Assembly: GCA_018873245.2 (NCBI GenBank)
Contig: JAEMBT020000005.1
Coordinates: forward strand, 12,942,001 to 13,006,000
Reading direction: 5' to 3'
DNA length: 64,000 nucleotides
DNA from: Archegozetes longisetosus
Lineage: Eukaryota; Arthropoda; Arachnida; Sarcoptiformes; Trhypochthoniidae
Under the pieces are notes generated by a model. That model was given only the letters and a program-made list of their open reading frames with translations, was not told the origin of the DNA and made no database searches. Of this stretch, positions 26,050 through 37,960 are shown one piece after another. The translations under genes and the position numbers were made by a program. How positions within the stretch are numbered: the first letter of the stretch is position 1; every line of letters begins with the position of its first letter.

Positions 26050-27714
26050 TCAATCACTCATACATCGATAACCAACATTTCCATTAGAATCAGCTACAGC
26101 ACCGCCTTTTATCAGTTTTTGAATTGCCGATTCCAGAACTGTATAATCAACATTGGTATCGCGACCATATATAGTCCAAGTATCTCAAAGACACAAGGAA
26201 AAATCAAAATCAACTACCTTAATTACTAGTACAGATCCTACACTAAAGGTTTGTAATTCAACTCAATGGTATGTTTGGCAATGCTTGTCATCTTTCAAGC
26301 AAGTCTATCAAAACTTGATTTTCTTTAGCCTTATTATTGATCAGTAAGACATTTTGATAGTCTTCAATCAAGTCATCTGTTTTACTATTGAAGCAATGTT
26401 TTTATTAATTAATTGAAATCAATTAATCCAATAACTTAATTCTTAGTTTATACTATTAATAGCACTTATACAGTACTAAACAATCATCTCAAAAGCCCAA
26501 TAATGCATAAATTGAGAGTAAAATTATTAATAATAAACTACTTCAATGGCAAAGCAAATGGCTTGATTGAAAACTATCAAAATGGCTTATTAATTAAAAA
26601 CAAGTCGTGTGAAAATCGAGTTTTGATAAAGAATTTTGAAAGATCATGCCTCACCAAACTTACTGTTGAGTTCAATTTCAAAATTTTTCTGTGGTATCTG
26701 TACAAAAAAATTTACCATAGCTTCGAGTGTCATCAACATCAGCGTTAAGCTTGTAAGTTTGATGAACGACAAGAACAGGATCAGCCTGAAAAACCCACCA
26801 TGGGTAGCCTAACGTCATTGTTTTAAATTTATGAAGTCTCTCTAGTTTTCCTTCGAGATGCTTATTCTGTTCCAATTGGAACTCATCTGAAACTTGCTCT
26901 CCATTGCTATTTAAAGTGATAGAGGTTTTTCAATTTAACATTCTGTTCATTAAGCAAACTCAGCGTGAAACTTGTTGAACTCTGTCAAAGATAAGTAATT
27001 TTTTATACATTGTTCGTGTGTGTGTCACATTGATATGACCGTCAGTCACAACTATGTCGATTTCAGGACAAAAACTATTTTGATCCAGTCTATCTTTCTG
27101 ATACAGACTGTACCATTTGCCTCCGAGCTAAAAATCAAACACAAAATTTTAAAATTATTTAATAATATTTGACTATCACATAATTCAATTTCTAGATTCT
27201 AGTTAGAATTGGCTAGGTTAGCCAGAAGAACTGACATTTATATAAAGTAAATTGAACTTATAAAACAAGATTTTAAAAATTATTTGTATGCTAACATACA
27301 GTTGTGGTCTTTTATTTTTAGGCAAAGGTTCAAACTATACTGATTCTTTCGTACATTTTTAAACAATTTGTGAGGAAGCTCGCTATAAAGTGATTGAGAC
27401 TTAAATTTAACGATTGTCTAATACACAACTGACAGATATTTGACTAAAATCCAGCTATGAATGACTGACAATACCTGATTGACTGCAAAAACTAAGATGA
27501 AGCTTCAATTAATCTGAATATAGTGACGTGATATTAGTTGACCAAATAGTAGAATACGAGCATAAAGTGTACTTACAGTGTTGAGATCCAATTTTTTAAG
27601 AGCTGAGCCTTGTTGTTTCCAATAGTAGTAAACAGCTTCTTCAGATAATCCAGCGAATGAGCAAATCAATATCGCATTGATAGCTATACTTATGTAGATC
27701 ATATTCGCAAACAT
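26050..27714 (-). CDS. Apolipoprotein D-like lipocalin, copy 2
   Basis: Four exons, 27714-27577, 27127-27009, 26906-26716 and 26183-26050, giving 193 residues. Exons 1 and 2 are 138 and 119 bp, the same lengths as in the copy at 22250-23290, and the phases are identical (0, 2, 1). Signal peptide (residues about 1-22), GGKWYSLYQ strand, FCPEIDIVV strand, EQNKHLEGKL, GYPWWVFQADPVLVVHQTY (the lipocalin strand F-G region with the Y/W pair), then WTIYGRD helix and a late Cys (YRCMSD). This is the best preserved single-domain lipocalin in the window. It is presumably secreted. A small-ligand carrier role is inferred from the family. Confidence 0.75.
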
Positions 27715-29180
27715 GGTTGTTTCAGTTGGATAAAGATTGTTGATTACGTAGAATACTATTTCAAATCTAAAACAGAAATAGAATAAGTAGTTTTACTTCA
27801 GTTTGATTGAGCTTCAAGTCAAACGTATAACAAATTATCAATATTATAAAACGGTATAGGTATTAGTGTGCTTACTAACTTATCTCTGGAACTGAAGTAA
27901 GCATAAGATATCCTGGAAAAAAACTTGAATCTAAAACTAGATATTACTTATTTCAATATTGACCTTTGTTGAAAACACGCTTCTGGCTTATGATGTAATA
28001 GCTATTAGTTACTAATTGTACTGATGCTTATAAAGGAGTAACTGACAGTAAAACAAATAACTTGTATTTCAACTGGTTTTTTGGCATTTCAAGGATAGCA
28101 AAAAAGAAATTAGCTAAATTTTAAATAAACGGTCTTTTTTAATAGTTTTAAAATTGTTTGTGCAATGTTTCATTTATTTTATTTTTATTTTTATTACTTT
28201 TTCAATCGTTTCGTCATTGATAAGGAAATGCTAATGAGTCAAATATTCACTTAAATTTAGACTCAAAATATTCATAATAAACTAAGATTGCGTTAATTGC
28301 TTTTACTAAATCACTTTTAGTGGTACTTTCTTACTTCTACATAATTTCATATCTTGTCGGTAAATATTTGACAAGGTTAGTGTATTGCTATCAATTGACT
28401 TAAAAACAGTTCTGTTATTCACGATAAAATAGCGAAAAATTCTGAAAATATTTGAAAAGGTACTAGATTTAAGTAGTGTTCATTTATGTAAAGTCAAACC
28501 TAATGCTATTTAATTTATTGGTCGCAGGCGTCCATACACTAAGCAAAATAGATTTTGTTTCAAATTCGGAATATATGAAATGCACCTAGACATTTTAGTC
28601 TAAAATGTCAGGAGAGAGAATCCACACAAAGTAAACCTACATGTAATATATATATATACAGATTGTTTTGAAAAATACCTGAGTACATCAATTAATTGCG
28701 TAGTTATTTTAGTTTTTAGAACTAAATATAGTTCGCATAAATTAATATATTTGGTAAACACGCAAGCGTTAATTACAGTCAAATTTTGATTGCAATTTTC
28801 TATAAACAAAATATAGATAAAGAAAAATGAAATACTGTCAATTATTTTAAAGACAGAAAATAGACACAACAACTGTGTATCATATAACTCGAGCAGAAAA
28901 TAACAAACAACTACAGTATTTTCTCTTTAGTATTTACTCCAATAGTATTTACTTTCATTAATTTAGTGACACTTCCAGTCTATACAGAAATCTCATTAAA
29001 ATAATGTTAAAAAAAAGTGTCTTTAGTATTTATCTCGATATAATTTACACGAGTTATTACTTACTTGCTTTGTTTTTGAACGAAAAGTAACAAACAATTC
29101 TAAGATAGGGTTATCAAAACAATAAGCATTTATACTTTTTGAAAGTTGTTACTGGTCGCTAAACAGATCACTTCATTCTA
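27715..29180. other. Gene-free stretch
   Basis: About 1.5 kb of AT-rich DNA with no supported gene. A 90-codon minus ORF (28600-28872) is rich in Ile, Phe and Leu from base composition and resembles nothing I know. A small perfect hairpin, gacattttagtctaaaatgtc, lies near 28592. No transposase remnant seen. Confidence 0.35.
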
Positions 29181-29761
29181 AGGGTGCGGACAAAAATATT
29201 GTTCCGTTTTTATTTATTCAATTTTGAACCGTAACTCAACATATAGTAGAGAAATTTTAATTAAGTATATATTATTTTAAAGCATAATTTCTCAGCTTTA
29301 AAATAACATATCATAAGGTATTAAAACTTTAGAACTTAAACTTTTATGAGGCATAAAGCGTGTTAGCAATGCCTTCAGTATTAGATAATCGTTTAAAGGT
29401 TCGAATATTGTTCGAGTATTGTATGGTATTGAAAGTGACATTAATAGTATAAAATTTAATCAAAAGACAACTTAATTATAAGTTAAAACTATTCAACGCA
29501 TTATTAAGATCATCAAATTGGACGAAGGTCGCCGGTGTCAAAGCCTTATACCTCGAAAGTACACTAGTATTGATTGAAATAGATTATCAAATTTAACCAA
29601 TAATCATTCAAATTAGCCAGACTAATTATGAAATATAGATTAAAGATTATGGAACTGAGGACTGTAGATGAATGGATTGCTAAAATTGAGAGTATTTGGA
29701 ATACTTTCCATGCCCATTTTCTAACTACTTATTTAAGAAACAATATTTTTGTCCGCATCCG
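29181..29761. mobile_element. Decayed Tc1/mariner-type element, 581 bp
   Basis: Terminal inverted repeats of about 20 bp (GGTGCGGACAAAAATATTGTT on the left, GGATGCGGACAAAAATATTG at the inverted right end). A TA dinucleotide lies directly outside both ends (29179-29180 and 29762-29763), the hallmark of Tc1/mariner insertion. The interior, near 29510-29570, has traces of a Tc1 helix-turn-helix region (KIIKLDEGRR... then S-L-x-P-R-K) with no intact frame. It is a non-autonomous deletion derivative. Confidence 0.7.
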
Positions 29762-29763
29762 TA

Positions 29764-31148
29764 GGTTAACTAATTTTGAAAAGTAGTTCATGATGAAAAA
29801 CTATTCAAAGTGTTTATTTCACTGTATCATGTTCTTAATTGGGTATAAACTTACAATTTGAGTAAATTGTTTATGTTCATTACTTGATAAATCAACCCTC
29901 AACTACTTTCAGACAAATTAATTATTTTTACATCAATTACTTTTATTCATTATCAACTGATTTTCTGTTAAAAAATTGTACTTCATAGTAAATCTCAATA
30001 AAAGAACCTCGTCATTTTGAACTCGCTTCTGCCTAAAAATGTTGTTCAAAATAGCGAGTTTTCAAAATAGCCGGTGCACTGAAAAAAGTTCGAAATAAAG
30101 ATTTCGCTCAAATTTGAATGATTAACTCTAAGATTTTATTTAGATTGGGGTTCAGGTTTGAGGCTCGTCCACAAATTTCTGTAACGTGAACTGCTCAGCA
30201 GTATTAATATTTTTTTTGCGAAAATTTGATGTGTTGTTATATCTTGAAACTATTCGACAGATATTTCAAAATAAAGAGGTACACAATAATATAGAATGAT
30301 GTCCAAATTGGTTCAAAATACTGAGTATTTCAAAATAAGCGGCCTCAAAATATCGAGTGTCTGCTGTATTTGAATTTTAATGTATCTATAGGAGTCTCGA
30401 TAGAATTTAACCTCGTTATTATTTATTAAATTTTGCAGGCCCTTTAAGTGAGTACTAAAAGAAACAATACTGTAGAAAAAACCTGGCAGTGGCTGAAAGC
30501 CTAACAAACCAAATGAGAAGTGAAAGAATAAGTTGAACAAATCGTAAATACAAATTGTAAAAGTTACGTAAAATTAGAAAAAGAACTGAATGCTTTCAAT
30601 AAAACTTCTATAAGTTATTTAGTTGAATATGGAATCAATAAAGTTCAAAAGAAAAATTACTCAAAAAGTAATCAAAGTATTAATAAAAACAAATACAAAG
30701 AAAGTGTTTAAGTTAATAATGGGTGCACTTAAACCATCACTAACAACACATTATTGAAGATGACGAAAGTTATTTGACAATCGATATTTCAAATGGTTAC
30801 GGTAGTCATTCCAGCTCTTAGAGCTGGATTTGTTGAATTAATTGACCGAAAAGTTAAAAGAGAAATGAAGAAATTGCCAGAATTCTATTTCCAAAGCTTT
30901 TCAGAGACTGTTACCGTTACTAGAACTCGTATATGTATAGCTATAGACGATAAGCCACTCTCAGCAATTAACTAAACTAAAATTATTTATCTATCATTAA
31001 GTTGATTCTATGTAAAATATTTTCCTTATTCATTAACAAAAAGTTATACAATTGAATTTTGTGAAGATTCCTTCCGAGCATGATATTACGTAATTATATA
31101 TTTCTAAAAAGTTAAGTTAAAAGTGTTTATATCGTTTGAAAAATATTC
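29764..31148. other. Gene-free stretch with a possible pogo/Tigger relic
   Basis: At about 29998-30368 the left end has AACCTCGTCATTTTGAACTC, and the inverted right end reads CAGCAGACACTCGATATTTTG, a pattern seen in old pogo/Tigger-like elements. The match is imperfect. A 60-codon plus ORF at 30793-30975 (MVTVVIPALRAGF...) has no recognised similarity. Confidence 0.3.
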
Positions 31149-32998
31149 GGTAATCATGTAGTATGCGATCCCACGAGTGTAGCATGCGATCACTACGATC
31201 CGAACTGTAAAGTGGCAAAATACAAAAAGAGTCCACTTTAGAGTCAACAATTTTTTAACCTTAACCCTTTTATCCCCAAGACTCGTACTAATTCACTTTT
31301 ATAATCATTTCTTTATATACTACTCATCAGTCCTCTCATGTCTAAACTTTTATTATTAATATTTTGTACTTTTTGTAGCTACTAATCTTACTAATTGAAC
31401 TGGTATGCGCATATGCATGCAAAGCCTTAGTTTTCACTAACTATGGGTTAGAATGTATCTCTCATTAGGAGAGTCATTGTCCACCAATAAATAAACTCAC
31501 TTTCGACTGATTGAGGAGTGATTGTGTTAGTGCGCACGAATCTCCTGAAAGATTGGCCCTATATTTTTCGACTAATCAAAGGTCGCATTAAAGAACTTTA
31601 GAAATGCATGTATAAGAGTCATTCACTATCAATGTACTTTACAAATCAATATACTATGAAATCTCAGGGGGAAATTTTGTGAAAATGAGTAAAATAATTC
31701 TAGAACTTGTAGTATAGTCTTAGTCTCTATAAAAGATATGTCAGCACAGCTTTTTGCATCAGTTTATTTCTTATAGCCCTAAAGGACCTGATGAAGGCAA
31801 TTGATTTTTGCCCAATAATTAAGGACGATGAAACCTGTGTTGCTTTTTTACAAAAGCTACTGGCCAGTGGGCCTGATTTACCCGGCTGTGGCTCTCAAAT
31901 GGAGGAAGTTTCGCGAAGAAACAGAAAAGGCGAATCTTATAAATCTTTTTGTTGCACCAATTGCAAAACATATCGCTCCATTCGCTCAGATAATCGCTTC
32001 TTTCACTCCAACGATCTCAATGGGCGCTGTAATAGTAACCTGATGCTTCTTTAGATTCTCATAGTGTATTACTACTGGTCTTTCGATTCGCCACAGGCCA
32101 CAATTGAACAACTGACCGGTCGAAGCAATAAGACAATTGCTGACTGGTTCAACCTTTGCCGCGAAGTTTGTGTGAAAATTTTGGCCGCCGGGAGAAAATA
32201 GGTGGTCCTGGACATCACGTCGAAATCGACGAAGCCTTTCTTGCTGGTAAACGTAAGTACAACCGTGGAAGGCTTCTTCGTAGTAATTTACCAGTCGAGC
32301 AATTGCTAGCTAATGATCCAGATTTTCAAGATATTGAAAACAGCCGCAATCATGGTGCGCGGCTATCTGGGCTTTGAATCTTTGGTTTGGTTTTGGTGCC
32401 ACCAATTGGAAGGCAAAGAGGTTCTGGAGCGTCGCTACTTTGTGATTAGCCGCCGTGACCGACAAACGCTTTTCCTGTTATCCAACGTGAATTAGCCATT
32501 GGAACTTGGATCTAGTCAGACGGATGGGATGTTTATCGGTGTCTAACTGCAAATGGTTATGAACATGACGCTATCAACCGCCAATATAATTTCTTGAATC
32601 CTGATAGTGGTGTTAACACTCAAACTGTGGAATTTCTATGGGGCCACTTAAAGTTCAAAATTCTCTATCGCATGGATGGAACTATGCCTGAACTTCCAAG
32701 TTACCTTGCGGAAGCGTGGTGGCGGTCAATAATAGAGAGCCAAATATGTTTTTAAATCTTCGTAATATTCGTAGTTTTTCTTTTTTATCATTTTATAAAT
32801 TTTATCACAGTATTTATTAATTTTATGACTATTAAATTATTTTATATTTTATATTATTTATAATTTTATACGTATGGGATATTGTATATAAACTTATTGA
32901 TTGTAAATTTGTAAATTTCTCATATATGATACTGGAATCGCATACTACATTCATAATCGCCTACTGTGATCACAGGGATCGCATGCTACATGATTACC
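31149..32998 (+). mobile_element. Merlin (ISXO2-like) DNA transposon relic with TIRs
   Basis: Inverted ends start GGTAATCATGTAG(T/C)ATGCG at 31149 and at 32998 on the other strand. Subterminal copies of GTAG(T/C)ATGCGATC follow inside each end. The span encloses an ISXO2/IS1595-type transposase remnant, the hallmark of the eukaryotic Merlin superfamily. I could not see a convincing 8-9 bp target duplication, so the exact outer boundary may differ by a few bases. Confidence 0.75.
31791..32750 (+). pseudogene. Merlin/ISXO2-like transposase, broken
   Basis: The N-terminal part (31791 on) has a Cys-x2-Cys zinc-like segment (SFCCTNCK) and SDNRFFH, as in ISXO2 proteins. Further on come TGRSNKTIADWFNLCREVC and, in another frame, the core motif GPGHHVEIDEAFLAGKRKYN with the first catalytic Asp/Glu. 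A later block has SDGWDVYRCL, GYEHDAINRQYNF and GVNTQTVEFLWGHLK, the typical second half. These pieces lie in different frames, and there is a TAG inside the GTWI-x-SDGW block. It is therefore inactive. Confidence 0.85.
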
Positions 32999-32999
32999 T

Positions 33000-33530
33000 A
33001 AACTTTTCCACACAGTAGTTTATTCTTTTTGAGATTTTTTTGAGTACTGTTATATTAGGTTGCTATGGATTATTCCACATGATTTGCCTCTACTTGAAAC
33101 TCAAGAATGAACGCGTTAACAAGCAATTACAACAAGGCTTATGACGATTTGACTCGAGAAAGCAGCCAAATATTATCAAATCATTGAACACAATGATAAT
33201 TACTTGTCAAAATTTTTATTCTGGGTTCTATTTCTGTTCGTAAAGGTCATAAATGCAGGTCTCACAAATTTTTTGTTTACTAAAATTGACTTGCACCTCA
33301 AAGTCATGCTTTTCTATATCTTCTGTATTTGCACTTTGATTCCGATAATTTTCTTGAAAACTGCTCCATCTATAGATGTGGAAGCGAATAAATGATATAA
33401 GTTATTGCTGAATATATTTGTTTCAATTTGTAATTCGAAAATTGTTTTTCATAATATGTTTGAGGTGAAGCAAATAATTTTTTCCTTAAAATTTCTATCG
33501 ATTCCTAAACGTTTGATTCTGAACAAAGAC
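33000..33530. other. Spacer, nothing recognised
   Basis: A 63-codon plus ORF (33204-33395) is strongly hydrophobic (FLFWVLFLFVKV...), with no recognised similarity. It could be chance in AT-rich DNA or a lost membrane-protein exon. Confidence 0.3.
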
Positions 33531-34527
33531 TTAGTCGTAGAAATGTTGAATTCTTGAGAGTAGTTTATTTATAAGCCCTCCTCTACCTGTCGCACATTCG
33601 TAACAAGTCCATATCACGCCCGATGACCATAAGAGACGGATTACGCCCAATACTATCGCAAATTCTAACGGAATATCAACTACTGGTTTGCTTTGCGCGA
33701 AATCATACGATGAAAGAGGTATCAAAATGATTAAGGGAACCAAAACTATCCATGATATCCAACGAGTTACCTAGATAGTAATTCAACGAAAAATTTCTAT
33801 GGATTTAGATGATTATGTTTTTGCTGATATTTCTCAAATGTTTTCCTTACAGGTCTTATATTAATTTGAGTTTTTCTGATCAAAATTAATCCTTGGATTA
33901 CACCAAAAAAATATGGGATCAAATAGTTATAAGTCGCGAACATAAATATTCTGACTTCTTCTATTGGATACCTTGATTTAAATAAAGAATTATTTTAATC
34001 TTTATATAAAATGTAACTTGAATTGAGTTTTAGCAGTTTCTTGCCTTATTTCTTGATGAAAAAATTGTTGGATTTGGAACATTTGAAATAGTTGTCAACA
34101 GGAGCAATACAGGAACAATGAAACCGAGAAAAACTGGTGATACTTTTTTCGGCAGTAGTAGCACGAACGGATAGAATAGATAAACATAAGCAATAAGTAC
34201 CCAAAATATTAATATAACTCTTAAGCCGTGAATGTATTTAAATTGTCCTTCTCTGTTCTTTGTTTTATTAGTTTTAAATAATATTTTATTATTATTTACA
34301 AATGAATAGCATTCTAAAAGTTTAATAGCAAATGATTCTTTACTGAAGTTGAGATATTTCAACAAAGTTCCGATTACAATAAGGATAATGTTTGCCGAAG
34401 TTGTGGCTCTGTGGAAAAAATTCAGATCATTAGTTTTATTTAATTCAATTTGTGGCTTGAAATGCAATAAAAACTTAAAGTTTGTCTCTGAAAACATTTT
34501 TCTATCAGTTTTTTCATTATTTTTCAA
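33531..34527 (-). pseudogene. nrf-6-like acyltransferase 3 fragment (nose-resistant-to-fluoxetine family), truncated
   Basis: The 5' piece (34527-34030) contains IHGLRVILIFWVLIAYVYLF, the start of the acyltransferase 3 domain, preceded by a segment like LECYSFVNNNKILF, as in nrf-6 proteins. The 3' piece (33771-33531, after an acceptor ATCTAG) reads TRWISWIVLVPLIILIPLSS and WSSGVIWTCYECATGRGG with INKLLS, matching the last transmembrane part of the family. The several hundred residues that should lie between are absent: only about 260 bp separate the pieces. The final conserved tail is also missing. These are integral membrane proteins of about 600-700 residues, so this is a deleted remnant. 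Confidence 0.65.
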
Positions 34528-35342
34528 CTATGATTATGCTTCGAACTTTCAGAGATAACGTGTTATTTGCACTTAAACATGATAAAGCGTTGAATACATG
34601 ACAATTTTTGTACAAATTTCAGAGGTTTTTTTTATCAATTTCTTCTTTTGTTGAACAGTATTTCACCCTCAGTCTTAGGTCCGACAATGAGGTCAAGGCT
34701 TAAGTTTAATCATAAAATAATAGAAAGATATCTGTTGATAGACCGTATATAAGGAGTGACAAAATAGCCACTCTTCACTTCCTGAACAATCGTGAAAGTT
34801 GTCTGTTAACATTGTTCTCTACTTATAACTTCTAATCTCTGTGTATAAACAGTTTTTGCCTTAAACAAAATTACTAATACCCAAAAAGTGGTTTAGTTTA
34901 TTTCGTCGAATACAAGAAAATTTCTAAACTAAATTTGGTATTACAATATTGTATAGTAGAGCTATTAACCATACTTAAGCTTTCAAATTAACAATAAACT
35001 TCAATAGTAATATAATGTTACCTATCAAAAAGGACTTTATTTTAAGGATAAATCATATTTAGAATTATTAATTTTAATTATTAATAATTCTAAGACTGTT
35101 TCAAAGAAACCATGATCAAAGAAACTTTTGATCGCAGTTTCTTGAAATAAAGTGTGAAAGTAGTCGGCAAAATAAGATTAAATCAGAAAAATTGTAACTT
35201 TAACAGTCTATCGTTTGACTTAAATGAACGATTAACTGTGATTCACACAAAAGTTGTATACTTTTAAAAATAAGGGTAATTCAACTTATGGACGACATTA
35301 TTAAAGCTTAATTTTTAATACAGTAATAATGATATTAATAGG

Positions 35343-35466
35343 GGATCCGGACGATTTGACCTACTGGCAATTTGACCTACCAATCATTTTACCTAACCTA
35401 ACCCAAACTAACCCAACAAAACGGTAGGTAGGTCAAATTGCCAGTAGGTCAAATGGTTGACTCCCG
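35343..35466. mobile_element. 124-bp hairpin MITE with 8-bp target duplication
   Basis: A perfect 28-bp inverted repeat (35353-35380 against 35427-35454, starting atttgacctactggcaattt) makes a strong hairpin. The insertion is bounded by the direct repeat TTAATAGG at 35335-35342 and 35467-35474. An 8-bp duplication suggests hAT-type or Merlin-type mobilisation. No coding capacity. Confidence 0.75.
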
Positions 35467-35572
35467 TTAATAGGAATGAAGAAGATTGGAATGCATTAGG
35501 CTGTATTTTATGCTTCTAAAATTAAAATTTAACTTAAAATTAGTTAACTATTAACTTTACAATATCAACATA

Positions 35573-37327
35573 CACCTGACGCAGAAATTAGGCTGACCCG
35601 CAAAATCTTTATAACTTTTGACTGGATTAACAGATTTTGAAAATTTTTTTCACCAAATTTACCAAGAATAAATGTAATTTGTTTGACTTAAAGGAAATTT
35701 GAATATTCAGCAAGATAAAAAAGTTTTAGTGGTTTGAGTAAAGAATCAAAATTTTTTCGGTAAAAAATTCGGTTTAATGCATTATCGCTTATGAAAACGT
35801 TATTTATTGAAGATTTGAGCTGAAATTTGTTCGCATTTCTTTCACGCTCGATTTCAATTTTAAAAATGAGTTTTACTGCCCAAGAAAGAGAATTGAAATT
35901 TCGATTATTTATTAAATTAAGAGCTTAAAACACCAATCAATCGGTGATTATGAGGAGAGTCAGTATGTATTCAGTTGTCAACAAATTATAATTATTTTCT
36001 TGATTTTAAGGAATTTCAAAGCAGACTTTCTATAAATGAAAGAAATCGATGACAATTAAGAGCTTTATTTTACTGTTCCACACAATACTGGCCGCCATCG
36101 TAAGACAATTGCAGAAGATGACCAGACATTGGCTCTGGCCGCTCTTCACAACAATTGGGCCGACATCAATGAACACAAAGAAATACCAGAATTGAGGGAC
36201 AACGAACGGATCCAATCGATTAGTGATGCCACAATTCGAAATCGTCTCAAATAACAAGGTTTTTAGATATCTAATGATTTTTAAGAATTTTTTTCTGAAT
36301 TATCAGGAATTAAGAGAAGAATAGCGGCGCAGAAAGAGCTATTGACTGGCATTCACCGTCAAAGAAGACTCCGATATTCGGAACAGTTTTCTGATTGAAA
36401 TTTAATCGATTGGTCACGAGTCATATCGATTGATGAACTCGCTATCTCTTCTGACGAAAGTTTACGTCTGGAGGCTGAATGGAACACGATTTGATGAGCA
36501 GAACATCGCTCTCAGATCCAGAACACACCGTTTCAGTGTTCATTTATTGCTTGGTCACTTAAAAATTTTGATTTTATTTCACTAATTTTTGGTTTCTCAA
36601 TTTAGTTTTCATGGAATGGGACCGATATTTTCAATCGATCGTCTGACAAAAGGATCCTACACTGAATTTCTGGACAATTCTCTGATTCCATATATCCAAA
36701 CACATTTCGATGATGGAAACGTTTTAATCTTGCACGACAACCATCCGGTGCACAATTCAAATCATGTTAGAGATTGGATAACCCGAAACATCGGGCAACA
36801 CGATTTTGTTTTACCACATCCAAGGTATTTGATAATTATTAATTGTCGATTTTTTCTGATTTATTGATTTTTCAGTCTTTCTCCTGATTTGAATCCTGTT
36901 GAGAATGTTGGCTCGATTTTGAAGCATTTGGTTCGAAATGAGCGCTCAATATTTGGTCTGAGAAGAGACTTGTTAAGTGCTCTCAATAGAGCGCATGCAA
37001 AGCTATCGAACCCTACTTATAGGGGTTACTTCATAGATTTGTTGGAATCGATACCTCGCAGACTCGAGGCTTTTCGTTTGTCACAGGGGGGTCACACAAG
37101 ATTTTGAAATTTTTATATAAATTCAATTATTTGTTTTCCTCTTGATTTTTCTACTTTTTCATTTGAACTGGAATATTTCGTCTTCTATATTTTATTTTCA
37201 AAAATGAGTTACATTTTAAGAAATTACATTTATTCTTGGTTAATTTGGTGAAAAAAAATTCAAAATCGGTTAATCAAGTCAAATGTTATAGAGATTTTGC
37301 GAGTCAACCTAATTTCTGCATCAGGTG
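35573..37327 (+). mobile_element. Tc1/mariner-like element (DD37E by my count), 1755 bp, decayed
   Basis: Long terminal inverted repeats of about 110 bp start CACCTGACGCAGAAATTAGG on the left and CACCTGATGCAGAAATTAGG on the inverted right end. TA lies outside both ends (35571-35572, 37328-37329). The element encloses the transposase relic at 35866-37107. It is nested inside the larger palindromic element. Confidence 0.85.
35866..37107 (+). pseudogene. Tc1/mariner-like transposase, interrupted
   Basis: From an ATG at 35866 (MSFTAQERELKF) the frame breaks several times. Conserved parts are visible: NTGRHRKTIAEDDQ (linker after the helix-turn-helix), the KVYVWRLNGTRFDE block, LILHDNHPVHNS with the second catalytic Asp, and SPDLNPVENVGSILK with the catalytic Glu. 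Between Asp and Glu I count 37 residues, as in ITmD37E elements rather than DD34E Tc1. Two intron-like gaps with GT-AG ends are present, one just before FHGMGP (about 36604) and one between PHP and SLSPDLNP (about 36823-36873). N-terminal stops make it inactive. Confidence 0.8.
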
Positions 37328-37499
37328 TATATTAAACATATATTATTAATAAACTATTAGATTATTGTATTGAGTTCGAAATATGCTTTGTTATAGTTAA
37401 CACTATATTAATATTGAAATTTTTATTCTTAATCTGAATAGCTTTAGTATGATTAATAGCTCCACTACACAATACTAATAACTGTGAAGTGTCTTTCAC

Positions 37500-37960
37500 A
37501 CTGTTGTTTGAATAGCAGTTAATTATAAATTAGTATATATGTGGCGAGGCTGGAACAGTACGAATAGTATGAGCACGAAAAATAGCATGTGTTCATCAAA
37601 TAAAACGAAAAAAACAAAAATAGTCAATAGAAAGCCTAAAATCGATCAAAAAAGGTGGGACACTACGAGTGGTACGAGCTCATACCCCTAAAAATCATGT
37701 AAAAAAACATTAAAAATTGAACTTCTCACATCGTTTTGTATGGAATTTAATTTAAAATATTACAAAAGTTCTCTAAAACTATGAAATTTACTACTAATTT
37801 CCTGAGACAGCACGATTCATCCCTCTAAAAACTCAAGAAAAATAACAGAATTTCAATCAAATAAAACAGAAAAGATCACAAAAATAGCCAATAATCATCT
37901 AAAATTAATCAAAAATACCGAGATAGTATGATTCATACCTCATTCAACACTAAAACTATT
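37500..37960. repeat. Degenerate repeated sequence inserted in the right palindrome arm
   Basis: The stretch has loosely repeated blocks containing CAAAAATAG(T/C)CAATA, (C/T)CTAAAAT and TACGAGTGGTACGAGCTCAT-like text, about 100-200 bp apart. It has no counterpart in the left arm of the inverted-repeat element, so it is probably a separate insertion. Type unknown. Confidence 0.35.

Noticed and set aside
28600..28872. 90-codon minus ORF rich in Phe, Ile and Leu
   Set aside because: Composition follows AT-rich codons. No splice context, start context or family similarity.
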